Under the pieces are notes generated by a model. That model did not search any database. It was not told where the DNA came from and saw only the letters and a list, made by a program, of their open reading frames with translations. Positions 37,931 through 47,485 of a stretch of DNA of 64,000 bases are shown in pieces. How positions within the stretch are numbered: position 1 is the stretch's first letter; the number at the start of each line of letters is the position of its first letter. This DNA is from SAR86 cluster bacterium AG-390-O18. GTDB lineage: Bacteria; Pseudomonadota; Gammaproteobacteria; Magnimaribacterales; AG-339-G14. The DNA is taken from positions 447,586 to 511,585 of the forward strand of contig QCHF01000002.1 of assembly GCA_003279605.1 (NCBI GenBank). Reading direction: 5' to 3'. Both the position numbers and the translations under genes were made by a program.

Positions 37931-39046
37931 TTGAAAATCGCAGTTTGTGCAGGCGAAAAATCTGGAGATGCTCTCGGGCAAGAACTCCTTGCTGATCTAA
38001 AAAGAAATAATGAAAACATAAAGATTATTGGCGTCGGCGGCTCGCTGATGGAAAGGGAGGGATTAAAAAGCTTTTTTCCTATTAAGGAAATTTCTTATAT
38101 GGGTTTAATTGATCCATTATTAAACTTAAGAAAAATTTTAAAAATCAGAAAAAATTTTATAAATTTTATAAAAAAAGAGAATCCCGACATATTTATTGGA
38201 ATAGATAGCCCATCTTTTAATAGCGGTATTTGCAAAGCTTTAAGAAGAGATACAAATATTAAAACAGTTCAATATGTATGTCCTCAGTTTTGGGCATGGC
38301 GATATGGAAGAGTTCATAAATTTAATTCTTTGTACCACAGAATATTCTCACTATTTCCTTTTGAATCTGAACTATTAAAAAAACATGGCGTTAATTTTTC
38401 TTATGTAGGCCATCCGCTAGCTAAAAATTTATCAAGTGATTCTAATCAACAAGAATGGAAAAAAAACTTTGACATCCCATTAGCTAAAAGAGTAATTGCA
38501 ATTCTACCTGGTAGTAGAAAATCTGAAATAAATTATCATTCAAAGCCATTAGCAGACTTCATAAATAAATATAAAAGGGAGAATTCTGATGTAGAAATTG
38601 TAGTGGCTTTGAATAAAGAATCTGACCTTCAAGGCGAATTAAAAAAGTTATCAAAAAAAATTAATGTTATTTATAACTCTACTCAAAAAGTTTTAGCTAT
38701 TTGTGATTTAGCTATAGTGGCATCTGGAACAGCTACCTTAGAGGCTGCAATTTTAGCTAAACCAATGGTGGTAATTTATAAAAGTAATAAATTTAGTAAT
38801 TTCATCTTATCCAATTTTTTCTTAAAAACTAAATTCATTTCTCTGCCTAATATTCTTTCTCAGGAAAAAATTGTCTATGAGCTAAGACAAAATAAAGTCT
38901 CTAGTAAGGAAATGATAGAAAAAGTTGAACTTACCTTAAAAAACCAAAAAGATATTTCAGATAAGCTAAGTTTAATAAAAGATAGTTTATTAGTTACAAA
39001 TTCAAATAAGTTCTCAAATGCTTTGAAAGAAATTCTTGCAAAATGA
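37931..39046 (+). CDS. lpxB: Lipid-A-disaccharide synthase
   Basis: LpxB joins UDP-2,3-diacylglucosamine and lipid X. The 371 residues show the GT19 family pattern: AVCAGEKSGDALGQELL at the start, VGVGG-like IIGVGGSLMEREGL near 35, VQYVCPQFWAWRYGR near 115, GHPLA near 160 and LPGSRKSEI near 190. The start is TTG, thirteen bases after the lpxA stop, with AGGG ten bases upstream; no ATG fits. It overlaps rnhB by four bases. Confidence 0.96.
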   Translation: MKIAVCAGEKSGDALGQELLADLKRNNENIKIIGVGGSLMEREGLKSFFPIKEISYMGLIDPLLNLRKILKIRKNFINFIKKENPDIFIGIDSPSFNSGICKALRRDTNIKTVQYVCPQFWAWRYGRVHKFNSLYHRIFSLFPFESELLKKHGVNFSYVGHPLAKNLSSDSNQQEWKKNFDIPLAKRVIAILPGSRKSEINYHSKPLADFINKYKRENSDVEIVVALNKESDLQGELKKLSKKINVIYNSTQKVLAICDLAIVASGTATLEAAILAKPMVVIYKSNKFSNFILSNFFLKTKFISLPNILSQEKIVYELRQNKVSSKEMIEKVELTLKNQKDISDKLSLIKDSLLVTNSNKFSNALKEILAK

Positions 39047-39603
39047 AAAATTACCTTGTCGGAGCTGATGAAGTAGGAAGAGGCTGTTTGTTTGGTCCTG
39101 TAATTGCTGCAGCAGTAATTTTAGGAAATTATAATAATTTTGAATTAAAAGATTCAAAAAAGCTTTCTGAAAAAAAAAGAACTATGCTTTTTAGTGATAT
39201 TAAAAAAAATGCAACCAAAATTTCAATTGGTGAAGCATCTGTTAAGGAAATAGATTTCTTAAATATAAAAGAAGCCAGCCTTTTAGCTATGAAAAGGGCA
39301 ATATTAGGATTAAAAGTTAAAAATATAGAGGTTATTGTAGATGGCATAGATATTCCTAAAATAAATTATCCTTGCAAAGCAATAATTAAAGCTGACGAGA
39401 AAATTTCTGAGGTAATGGCTGCATCTATTGTTGCAAAAGTCCATAGAGACAATTTAATGATAGCTTTTAGTAAAAAATATCCTGATTTTTCTCTAGAAAA
39501 AAACAAAGGATATCCAACAAAAGAACACTTAAATATTTTAAAATCTTTAGGACCAACTGAATATCATAGGAAAAGTTTTAAGCCAGTTTTAGATGCTAGA
39601 TAA
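39043..39603 (+). CDS. rnhB: Ribonuclease HII
   Basis: RNase HII removes ribonucleotides from DNA. The 186 residues start with YLVGADEVGRGCLFGPV, with the catalytic D9 and E10, and keep DGIDIPK and ADEKISEVMAASIVAKVHRD (further acidic residues). The family-typical KGYPTKEHL motif is near 150. Four-base overlap with lpxB, eleven-base overlap with dnaE. Confidence 0.97.
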   Translation: MKNYLVGADEVGRGCLFGPVIAAAVILGNYNNFELKDSKKLSEKKRTMLFSDIKKNATKISIGEASVKEIDFLNIKEASLLAMKRAILGLKVKNIEVIVDGIDIPKINYPCKAIIKADEKISEVMAASIVAKVHRDNLMIAFSKKYPDFSLEKNKGYPTKEHLNILKSLGPTEYHRKSFKPVLDAR

Positions 39604-42600
39604 AAAATTTACACACTTAAATATTCATAGCGAATATTCTATTGTCGATAGCATTGTCAAAATTGATCAACTTTCTGAAAAAGCTGAGAAATATAATTAT
39701 GAAAGTATAGCTATTACTGATTCTGCGAATCTTTTTGGATTTTTAAAATTTTATAAGTCAGTCAGATCAAAAGGTATAAAACCTATTGCTGGAGCAGAAA
39801 TTAATCATGTGAGAGATAATTCTTCTCATCACGAACATGCCAATTTAACTTTGATTGCAAAAAACCAATCTGGTTATAAAAATTTAATAAAGCTAATTTC
39901 AAAATCTCAAATAGCTGGAAAAACATCAGGTATTCCGGTCATAGAAACTGAATGGCTTGCTGAACATTCCGAAGGACTTATTGCTCTTTCCGGAGGGTTT
40001 AGGGGACATATAGGAAAAGCTATTTTGGATACTAATCATGATCTTTTTTTAAAAAGAATTAAATACTTTCAAAAAATATTTGAAGAAGATTTCATTCTAG
40101 AAATATCAAGAATCAATAGACCGCAAGAAGACTTGTATAACGAATACATACTTTCAAAAGCAGGAGAATTGGGGTTGCCAGTGGTTGCATCAAATGAAGT
40201 CAGATTTATCGATAAAGAAGATTATGAGGCGCATGAGACAAGGGTATGCATTCAAAAAGGAGAAGTATTAAGTGACGCAAGAAGAACACGAAATTATTTT
40301 GAAGATCAATATTTTCTTTCTTCAGAGGAAATGCATGAAAAGTTTAAAGACATTCCAGAAGCTCTTTCAAATGCTTATGAATTATCAAAAAAATGTAATT
40401 TAGAGATTAAAACTGGTATTTACGTGTTACCTGATTTTGAAACGCCTTTGAATAAATCAGCCGCAGATCACTTGATTGAACTTTCTAATAATAATTTAAA
40501 AGAAAAAATTAAAGATCTCTCTGAAGATGACAAAGTTAAATACGCTAACAGACTTGAATTTGAATTAGATGTGATTTCTAAAATGGGTTATTCCGGTTAT
40601 TTCCTCGTTGTATCGGATTTTGTTAATTGGGCTTTGGAAAACAATGTGCCTGTTGGACCAGGAAGAGGATCAGGTGCAGCCTCCTTGGTAGCTTATTGTT
40701 TAGGTATAACAGGTATAGACCCTTTGAAATATGGTTTACTTTTTGAAAGATTTCTAAATCCTGACAGGATAAGCAATCCTGATTTTGATATAGATTTTTG
40801 CAAAGACGGAAGAGATAAAGTTATTGATTATGTCACTCAAAAATATGGAAAACAGGCTGTAGCGCAAATTTGTACTTTTGGAACCATGGCTGCTAGAGCA
40901 GTAGTTAGAGATGTTGCAAGAGCTCAAGGAAAATCTTATGGCTTGGCAGATAAGTTAGCAAAAATGATTCCCTTTTCCCCAGATATGACACTTGAAAAAG
41001 CTTTGGAAAATAATGACTTAAAAAGAGCATTAAAAACTGATGAACAGGCAGAAGAAATATTTGATATGGCAAGAAAACTAGAGGGCATTATTAGAAATGT
41101 TGGAAAACATGCTGCAGGAGTAGTCATTGCACCATCAGAGATCAATGATTTTTCCCCTCTTTATCTTGATGAGGCAACAAATACCTTAGCAACGCAATTC
41201 GATATGAAAGATATCGAATCGGTAGGTCTACAAAAATTTGATTTTTTAGGATTGAGGACCCTCACCATTATAAAAGATGCTTTAGACCTTATTAATACAA
41301 AAAGACAAAAGCTAAATTTAGATTCAATTAATTTAGATCAATTAAATCTTGAAGACAGATTAACTTTTGAGCTTTTGCAAAATGGTCTTACGACTGCGGT
41401 CTTTCAATTAGAATCCCGAGGTTTGAAAGAATATCTGGTAAAGATTAAACCATCTTCTTTTGAAGATATTATTTCTGTTGTTGCTTTATATCGCCCTGGA
41501 CCTTTGGATGCAGGAATGGTTGATACCTTCATTAAAAGAAAGCATGGATCTGAAAAAACAGACTATCTGGGAGATAAGGATATTGAAAAAGTCTTAAAAA
41601 ATACATACGGCGTAATAGTCTATCAAGAACAAGTCATGCAACTAGCTCAGGAGTATTCAGGCTTTTCTTTAGGGCAAGCAGATTTACTTAGAAGAGCTAT
41701 GGGTAAAAAAATTCCTGAAGAAATGGAAAGACAAAGACCTGAATTTATCAATGGAGCTTTGAAAAAGGGAAAAATAGAAAGAGCAGCAGAGGGATTATTT
41801 GATCAAATTCAAACTTTTGCAGGATATGGTTTTAATAAAGCACATTCAGCAGGATACGGGCTCATTGCATTTCAAACAGCATGGCTTAAAGCACATTATC
41901 CCGTTGAGTTTTTGAGTGCAGCCTTATCCTCAGATATGGATGATTCAGATAGAGTTAGGTTACTATTAGATGATTGTCAGAATTTTGAAATAGATATCAT
42001 CAAACCAGATGTAAATAAAAGTCAATTGAACTTTATAAATCAAGGAGACAACGAAATTTTATATGGTTTGGGTGCAGTAAAGGGTTTAGGTAAAGCAGCT
42101 ATTGAAAATATTATCAGCCAACGAGATCATAAACCTTTTGAAAACTTATATGATTTTTGTGCAAGAGTAGATTTAAGTAAGGTTGATAAAAGAGGTATAG
42201 AGCCACTAATTAAATGCGGGGCGATGGATTCTTTTAATTTATCTCGAAAAGAGATGTTAGAGAGTTTAGAAGATGCTATGAAATACGCAAAACAAAATAC
42301 CATGACTCAAGAAAGTGGCATTTCAGATTTGTTTGGCGGCATTAGCGAAAGCAATGATTTCATTCCCATTAAAAAAGATAAGTATGATGACTTTGCTAAT
42401 TCTAAATTTGAATTTTCAGCTCTTGGGTTTTATTTAGAGACACATCCAGTTAAAGAACATTACTGGGAACTAATAAAACTAGGAACTGGTTCTATTGAGA
42501 ATGTAATAGAAGAAAGAGTGAATACAATATCAGGAGTAATCATTCGTCAAAATAGAATCCAAACCAGAAGAGGACCTCTAGTTTTTGCTACTTTAGATGA

Positions 42601-43054
42601 TGGAACAGATAGGATAGAGCTTGTTATCTCCTCAGAAGTCCTCGATAGTTTTGAAGGTAATTTAAATCCTCAAACAATTTATATTGCTAGTGGAGATGTT
42701 ACTTTTGAAAAGGATGCTCAAAAGAAAAATATTGGATTACAAAAGAAGATGAGAGTTTCAAATATAAAATCTCTTGAAGAGGCTAGGATGAAATCAGTAA
42801 CGAAATTAAAAATCAATATTGAAGGCCAAGAAAAAAAGGATGTTCTGGATATTGTGGAAAATTTAAAAGCAATAGCCTTAATAGAAAATAATACTCAAGG
42901 TAGTCAAATCGAAATGCAATATAATCTTAATTCTGGTTCAGCAAATATTGAGCTAGATAAAAATTTTAGAATCCTTTTAAATGACGATAATATGGATAAA
43001 CTTGTTGAAAATTGCGGTAAAGAAAATATTGATTTCCAATATCGTGCGAGATAA
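39593..43054 (+). CDS. dnaE: DNA polymerase III subunit alpha
   Basis: The replicative polymerase. The 1153 residues have an N-terminal PHP domain (FTHLNIHSEYSIVD) and a C-family polymerase core with VGPGRGSGAASLVAYCLGIT and the catalytic NPDFDIDFCKDGRD near 400, and GFNKAHSAGYGLIAFQTAWLKAHYP near 760. C-terminal OB and tau-binding parts follow. A short SDLFGG stretch near 910 may be the clamp-binding motif. The start is inside rnhB. The window also encodes SSB, chi and psi. Confidence 0.98.
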   Translation: MLDKKFTHLNIHSEYSIVDSIVKIDQLSEKAEKYNYESIAITDSANLFGFLKFYKSVRSKGIKPIAGAEINHVRDNSSHHEHANLTLIAKNQSGYKNLIKLISKSQIAGKTSGIPVIETEWLAEHSEGLIALSGGFRGHIGKAILDTNHDLFLKRIKYFQKIFEEDFILEISRINRPQEDLYNEYILSKAGELGLPVVASNEVRFIDKEDYEAHETRVCIQKGEVLSDARRTRNYFEDQYFLSSEEMHEKFKDIPEALSNAYELSKKCNLEIKTGIYVLPDFETPLNKSAADHLIELSNNNLKEKIKDLSEDDKVKYANRLEFELDVISKMGYSGYFLVVSDFVNWALENNVPVGPGRGSGAASLVAYCLGITGIDPLKYGLLFERFLNPDRISNPDFDIDFCKDGRDKVIDYVTQKYGKQAVAQICTFGTMAARAVVRDVARAQGKSYGLADKLAKMIPFSPDMTLEKALENNDLKRALKTDEQAEEIFDMARKLEGIIRNVGKHAAGVVIAPSEINDFSPLYLDEATNTLATQFDMKDIESVGLQKFDFLGLRTLTIIKDALDLINTKRQKLNLDSINLDQLNLEDRLTFELLQNGLTTAVFQLESRGLKEYLVKIKPSSFEDIISVVALYRPGPLDAGMVDTFIKRKHGSEKTDYLGDKDIEKVLKNTYGVIVYQEQVMQLAQEYSGFSLGQADLLRRAMGKKIPEEMERQRPEFINGALKKGKIERAAEGLFDQIQTFAGYGFNKAHSAGYGLIAFQTAWLKAHYPVEFLSAALSSDMDDSDRVRLLLDDCQNFEIDIIKPDVNKSQLNFINQGDNEILYGLGAVKGLGKAAIENIISQRDHKPFENLYDFCARVDLSKVDKRGIEPLIKCGAMDSFNLSRKEMLESLEDAMKYAKQNTMTQESGISDLFGGISESNDFIPIKKDKYDDFANSKFEFSALGFYLETHPVKEHYWELIKLGTGSIENVIEERVNTISGVIIRQNRIQTRRGPLVFATLDDGTDRIELVISSEVLDSFEGNLNPQTIYIASGDVTFEKDAQKKNIGLQKKMRVSNIKSLEEARMKSVTKLKINIEGQEKKDVLDIVENLKAIALIENNTQGSQIEMQYNLNSGSANIELDKNFRILLNDDNMDKLVENCGKENIDFQYRAR

Positions 43055-43056
43055 AT

Positions 43057-44010
43057 ATGGCATATACCTATTTAGAATTTGAGAAACCGATAAGCGATCT
43101 TGAAAACAAGATTGAATCTCTAAGAGATAATAAAGATAACGATGAAAGCGTTCATCAAGAAATTTCTTCCCTGAGCGATAAAATTGAAAATCTCACTAAA
43201 GAAATTTATGAAGGCCTTTCCATTTGGCAAAAAGTTCAAGTAGCTCGCCATCCTCATAGACCTCATTTTTCTGACTATATAGAAAACATTTTTACCGATT
43301 TTGATGAGTTGCATGGCGATCGATTGTTTGGTGACGATCAAGCAATCATTGGTGGTTTAGCAAAATTTAAAGGTAATCCAGTTGTAATCATTGGACATGA
43401 AAAAGGGAAGTCTACTGAAGATAAAATATCTAGAAACTTTGGTATGTCTCAACCTGAAGGCTATCGCAAAGCTTCAAGATTAATGAAATTAGCTGAAGAT
43501 TTTTCTTTGCCAATTATTACTTTTATAGACACGCCAGGAGCTTATCCTGGAATTGAGAGCGAAGAACGTGGAATGAGTGAAGCCATTGCTAAAAATTTAA
43601 GCATTATGTCGGGTTTGAAAGTACCAATAATTGTAATCATTACAGGAGAAGGAGGTTCAGGAGGAGCACTGGCTATTGGAGTAGGAGATCATATCTCTAT
43701 GTTGCAATACTCAATTTACTCAGTAGCATCTCCAGAAGCTTGTGCGTCTATTGTTTGGAGAGATAATTCAAAAGCTCAAGAAGCTGCGGAGGCAATGAAG
43801 CTTGATGCTAAAAATTTACTGGATTTTGGCTTGATTGATAACGTAATTGATGAGCCTTTGGGCGGCGCTCATAGAGATACAAAAAAAGCGTCTTCATTAA
43901 TTGCTAAAGAAATTGACGACAACTTAAAACGTCTAAAAGAAATCGGCATCGATGAGCTTATCGAAAAGAGATATCAAAAAATCATGTCTTATGGGTCAAT
44001 TCAGAAGTGA
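43057..44010 (+). CDS. accA: Acetyl-CoA carboxylase carboxyltransferase subunit alpha
   Basis: AccA with AccD transfers carboxyl from biotin to acetyl-CoA to make malonyl-CoA. The 317 residues match E. coli length (319). Markers are YLEFEKPISDLENKI at the start, RPHFSDYIENIF near 70, DTPGAYPGIESEERG near 163 and GEGGSGGALAIGVGD near 203. It follows dnaE after two bases and ends directly before tilS, the common order. Confidence 0.98.
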   Translation: MAYTYLEFEKPISDLENKIESLRDNKDNDESVHQEISSLSDKIENLTKEIYEGLSIWQKVQVARHPHRPHFSDYIENIFTDFDELHGDRLFGDDQAIIGGLAKFKGNPVVIIGHEKGKSTEDKISRNFGMSQPEGYRKASRLMKLAEDFSLPIITFIDTPGAYPGIESEERGMSEAIAKNLSIMSGLKVPIIVIITGEGGSGGALAIGVGDHISMLQYSIYSVASPEACASIVWRDNSKAQEAAEAMKLDAKNLLDFGLIDNVIDEPLGGAHRDTKKASSLIAKEIDDNLKRLKEIGIDELIEKRYQKIMSYGSIQK

Positions 44011-44982
44011 ATGGATTTTTCTGATTATCTCAAGCCATATTTAAATAAAAAAACTGAAAATTATTATGTTGCTTTAAGCGGTGGAGCAGACTCTCTTGTG
44101 CTTCTTAATGAATTAAAAAAGCTACAAAAAGATAATGATTTCAATTTAATTGCTATCCATATAAACCATAACGTTCAGAAAGATTCAAAAAAATGGAAAA
44201 CTATTTGTGAAAATATATGTAAAAAAAATGAAATTAAATTCATTACTCATTCTTTAAGATGGAAAAAAAATAGTTCTTCAAATCTTGAAAAAAAACTAAG
44301 AGATGAAAGATATAGATTTTTTGAAAAGACTTTAGAAAAAAACTCAATTCTTTTCATGGGTCATCATCTAGATGATGTTATCGAGACTTTCTTTTTAAGA
44401 GCATTCAGAGGAAGTGGAATTGAAGGTTTGAGTTCCATTCCAAAAGAAAGGGCCTTAGGAAAAGGAAAGCTTGTGAGACCCTTCTTAAATATTTCAAAAA
44501 GTGAAATTTTAGCAAGAGCAAAAAAAGACAAATTAAAATTTATCAAAGATCCATCCAATAAAGATAATTATTTTGATAGAAATTATTTAAGAAACGAAGT
44601 TTTACCCAAGATAGAAAAAAGATGGCCTTCATATAGAAAAAATTTAAATCAGTTGACTGCAAACTTAAAAGAATCAAGCAACTTACTAATGATTCAGGCA
44701 GAAAAAGACTTTAATGAGGTGAAAGTAAAAACAAATCTTATTTCATTGAAAAAATTTCTTTGCCTTTCAAAAATTCATCAAAAAAATGTTTTTATGTTTT
44801 GGATCAACCTAAATGGGTTAAATCAACCTAGCGCTAAAGTGATAAATCTTTTTTTTAGTAAATTTCTAAAAGATGAAAAGACGTCTAAAGCAAAATATAT
44901 TTGGGGAACTGCTTCAAAAAAAGGCTCAGTTTGTATTACTAAAAACAGAAATGAATTAAAAATTTCAGAACTATCAGCTTAA
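44011..44982 (+). CDS. tilS: tRNA(Ile)-lysidine synthase TilS, short form
   Basis: TilS makes lysidine at the wobble base of the AUA-reading tRNA(Ile). The 323 residues have an N-type ATP pyrophosphatase P-loop (ALSGGADSLVLL near 23), HINHNVQKDS near 50 and GHHLDDVIETFFLRAFRGSG near 115. The protein stops about 100 residues short of E. coli TilS (432), so the C-terminal substrate-binding domain is reduced. AUA codons are frequent in this genome, so the enzyme should be essential. It overlaps the converging leuA by nine bases. Confidence 0.93.
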   Translation: MDFSDYLKPYLNKKTENYYVALSGGADSLVLLNELKKLQKDNDFNLIAIHINHNVQKDSKKWKTICENICKKNEIKFITHSLRWKKNSSSNLEKKLRDERYRFFEKTLEKNSILFMGHHLDDVIETFFLRAFRGSGIEGLSSIPKERALGKGKLVRPFLNISKSEILARAKKDKLKFIKDPSNKDNYFDRNYLRNEVLPKIEKRWPSYRKNLNQLTANLKESSNLLMIQAEKDFNEVKVKTNLISLKKFLCLSKIHQKNVFMFWINLNGLNQPSAKVINLFFSKFLKDEKTSKAKYIWGTASKKGSVCITKNRNELKISELSA

Positions 44983-46644
44983 AATTTTATTGATGCAATT
45001 AAGAATTGCTTTGTAAGAAGCTACCGTAGTGTTTTGATCTATCCCGGCGCCCCAATCTGAGGAATTTTTATTTTGTATTTCAATATATGCTGCAGCTGAG
45101 GCATCTGACCCAGATGAAATTGAGTGCTGATGATAATCGGAAACTTTAAAGTCTAAAGACAAGTAATCGTTTAAAGCATTAATGAAAGCATCTATCGGAC
45201 CATTTCCAGTTCCCTCGATTTGGATTTCTTTATTATTCTCTAATAATGAAAGCTTAATAATGTCTTTTTCTTTTGATGATTGAATCTCATGAGAAGTATA
45301 AGAAATCTTTTTTGTATTATTTTTTAGATAATAATTTTCAAAACTTTGCCAAATCTCCTTGGAATCTAATTCTTTTCCAGTTTCATCGGCTTGCTTTTGT
45401 ATAACTTGACTGAAATCAATTTGCATTCTTCTAGGCAAGGTAACTCCATAGTCTTGTTCAAGAATGTAGGAAATGCCTCCTTTTCCTGATTGGCTATTTA
45501 TCCTAATCACAGCTTCATAGGTTCTTCCAACATCTTCAGGGTCTATAGGCAAATAGGGCACTCGCCACTTTGAATCATTTGAATTTCGCATTTCATCAAA
45601 TCCTTTTTTAATTGCATCTTGATGAGATCCTGAAAAAGCTGTGAAAACCAAGTCTCCTGCATATGGATGACGTGGATGAACCGGAAGTTGATTGCAATAT
45701 TCCACCTCACGCATTGTCTTATTGATATCAGAAAAATCTAGCTGAGGGTCAATTCCTTGAGTAAATAAATTTAATCCCAAAGTCACAATATCTACATTAC
45801 CCGTTCTTTCTCCGTTTCCAAAAAGAGTACCTTCAATTCTATCTGCACCTGCCATCAAACCAAGTTCAGCCGCCGCAACTGCTGTTCCTCTATCGTTATG
45901 CGGATGAAGACTAAGAATGACATTATCTCTATTCTTTAAATTTTCATTCATCCATTGAATTTGATCGGCATAAATATTTGGCGTGGAGAGTTCCACTGTC
46001 GCAGGAAGGTTTATAATTGTTTTGTTTTTGTTACCTTTGTACCAGATATTATTGACTTCATTACAAACCTCGGCAGCGTAGTCTAGTTCTGTTCCAGTAA
46101 AGCTTTCTGGACTGTACTCAAATTGCCAATTTGTTTTGTTGTACTCTTCTGAAAGTTTTTGCACAAGTTCAGCTCCTTCCGTAGCAATTTTTGTAATTCC
46201 TGATTTATCTTTTTTGAAAACAATTTCTCTTTGGAGAGTTGAAGTAGAGTTATACAGGTGAAAAATTACATTTTTTGCACCTTCCGTAGCCTCAAAGGTT
46301 CTTTTTATTAAGTGCTCCCTAGCTTGTGACAAAACTTGGATTTTTACATCGGAAGGAATTAAATTTTCATCTATTAATTTTCTTACGAAGCTGAATTCTG
46401 TTTCAGATGCTGATGGAAATCCTATTTCTATTTCCTTAAAACCCAATTCAATCAACATTGAAAAAAATCTAAGTTTTTTTTCTATCCCCATTGGCTCAAT
46501 AAGAGCTTGATTTCCATCTCGCAAGTCAACGCTACACCAGATGGGGGCATTTGTGATTTGGTTGGCAGGCCAGCTTCTATTTTTAAGTTTAATTTTCTCA
46601 AAAGATGAGTACTTGGAAATAGCGCTGTTATCTATTTTCTTCAT
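44974..46644 (-). CDS. leuA: 2-isopropylmalate synthase, long (LeuA2) type
   Basis: LeuA condenses 2-ketoisovalerate and acetyl-CoA in the first leucine-specific step. The 556 residues start with a HMGL-like TIM barrel (WCSVDLRDGNQALIEPMG near 38, metal-binding SLHPHNDRGTAVAAAELG near 245, GNGERTGNVDIVTL near 275) and end with the allosteric LeuA dimer domain (about 430-556). Sequence and length fit the LeuA2 branch rather than the E. coli type (523). It stands alone on this strand; no leader peptide or attenuator was seen before it. Confidence 0.94.
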   Translation of the reverse strand: MKKIDNSAISKYSSFEKIKLKNRSWPANQITNAPIWCSVDLRDGNQALIEPMGIEKKLRFFSMLIELGFKEIEIGFPSASETEFSFVRKLIDENLIPSDVKIQVLSQAREHLIKRTFEATEGAKNVIFHLYNSTSTLQREIVFKKDKSGITKIATEGAELVQKLSEEYNKTNWQFEYSPESFTGTELDYAAEVCNEVNNIWYKGNKNKTIINLPATVELSTPNIYADQIQWMNENLKNRDNVILSLHPHNDRGTAVAAAELGLMAGADRIEGTLFGNGERTGNVDIVTLGLNLFTQGIDPQLDFSDINKTMREVEYCNQLPVHPRHPYAGDLVFTAFSGSHQDAIKKGFDEMRNSNDSKWRVPYLPIDPEDVGRTYEAVIRINSQSGKGGISYILEQDYGVTLPRRMQIDFSQVIQKQADETGKELDSKEIWQSFENYYLKNNTKKISYTSHEIQSSKEKDIIKLSLLENNKEIQIEGTGNGPIDAFINALNDYLSLDFKVSDYHQHSISSGSDASAAAYIEIQNKNSSDWGAGIDQNTTVASYKAILNCINKILS

Positions 46645-46689
46645 GGTTATAAATTAACTTAAGTGTGCTTATCATATAAGATATTTACA

Positions 46690-46989
46690 ATGAAATCAGA
46701 GGAAAAGCTTTTGAAAGAAATGGGAATTTCTTCTTGGACTTTGAAAAAAAATTTTTTGTTTGACGGCAAACATATCGCCAAAAAAGATATTAAAAATATC
46801 TCTACGGAAGATTTAAAATTTTTAAAGTCTTTAAACATTTCACTTAGACAAGAGTTTTCCGAGAATTATCCAGAGCAAATAATTGATTATTTATCTTCAA
46901 AGAAAATTGAAATAGATAATTTCGATTTTTTGAAAAATATGTCTGTTAAAGAAAAAAAAGAACTTTTGATTAACATTGAGAAAGATTGA
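46690..46989 (+). CDS. holD: DNA polymerase III subunit psi (short HolD)
   Basis: The 99-residue product is not obvious at first sight, but its start LLKEMGISSWTLKK matches the psi opening in E. coli (LQQLGITQWSLRR), the segment that binds the clamp loader. It lies directly before rimI, overlapping it by 14 bases, exactly the holD-rimI order of E. coli. It lacks about 35 residues of the E. coli protein (137), and similarity fades after residue 25. I use the ATG at 46690 rather than a GTG nine codons earlier. Its partner chi (holC) is also in this window. Confidence 0.72.
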   Translation: MKSEEKLLKEMGISSWTLKKNFLFDGKHIAKKDIKNISTEDLKFLKSLNISLRQEFSENYPEQIIDYLSSKKIEIDNFDFLKNMSVKEKKELLINIEKD

Positions 46990-47485
46990 AAAAATAAAAA
47001 AACGTTATCTTGAGCAAGTCTTTGGAATAGAACAGCTTTCTAATTCCACTCCTTGGAGCTTCTCCAGCTTTCTTGATTGTATGAGAAAAGATTATGAATT
47101 TTACGTATTTCTGGAAAATGAGAAGGTTCAGGGTTTTTTTATAGCTAGTTTTAGTTTACTGGAAGGACACTTATTAAATATTTCTGTCGCGCCTAATATG
47201 AAAAGACAAGGAATAGGAAATGAACTTTTAAACAAAGTAGAATCCATTGCCAATAAGTATGGAATTAAAGAAATATTTTTAGAGGTCAGAGAATCAAACA
47301 AAGAAGCTATATCTTTTTACAAAGATAATGAATTTTTGGAGATTGGATTAAGAAAAAACTATTACAAACTGTACGATGGGAGAGAGGATGCTCTCATTTT
47401 TTCAAAGAAGCTGAGAAATGATTCTTTTTCTTTAAAGCAGATTTTCTATGTCTTGAGCAATATCTTTAGGTTCCGTATTAGGTGA
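46976..47485 (+). CDS. rimI: Ribosomal protein S18 alanine N-acetyltransferase RimI
   Basis: A GNAT acetyltransferase that modifies S18, or a close paralogue. The core contains LLNISVAPNMKRQGIGNELL (acetyl-CoA loop, near residues 65-85), EIFLEVRESNKEAISFY near 102 and RKNYYKLYDGREDALIF near 122, all RimI-specific. The only available start is a TTG within holD. The last 20 or so residues, beyond SKKLRND, match nothing in the family and are read from DNA that also codes the converging peroxidase; the overlap is 54 bases. Confidence 0.88.
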   Translation: MRKIEKIKKRYLEQVFGIEQLSNSTPWSFSSFLDCMRKDYEFYVFLENEKVQGFFIASFSLLEGHLLNISVAPNMKRQGIGNELLNKVESIANKYGIKEIFLEVRESNKEAISFYKDNEFLEIGLRKNYYKLYDGREDALIFSKKLRNDSFSLKQIFYVLSNIFRFRIR

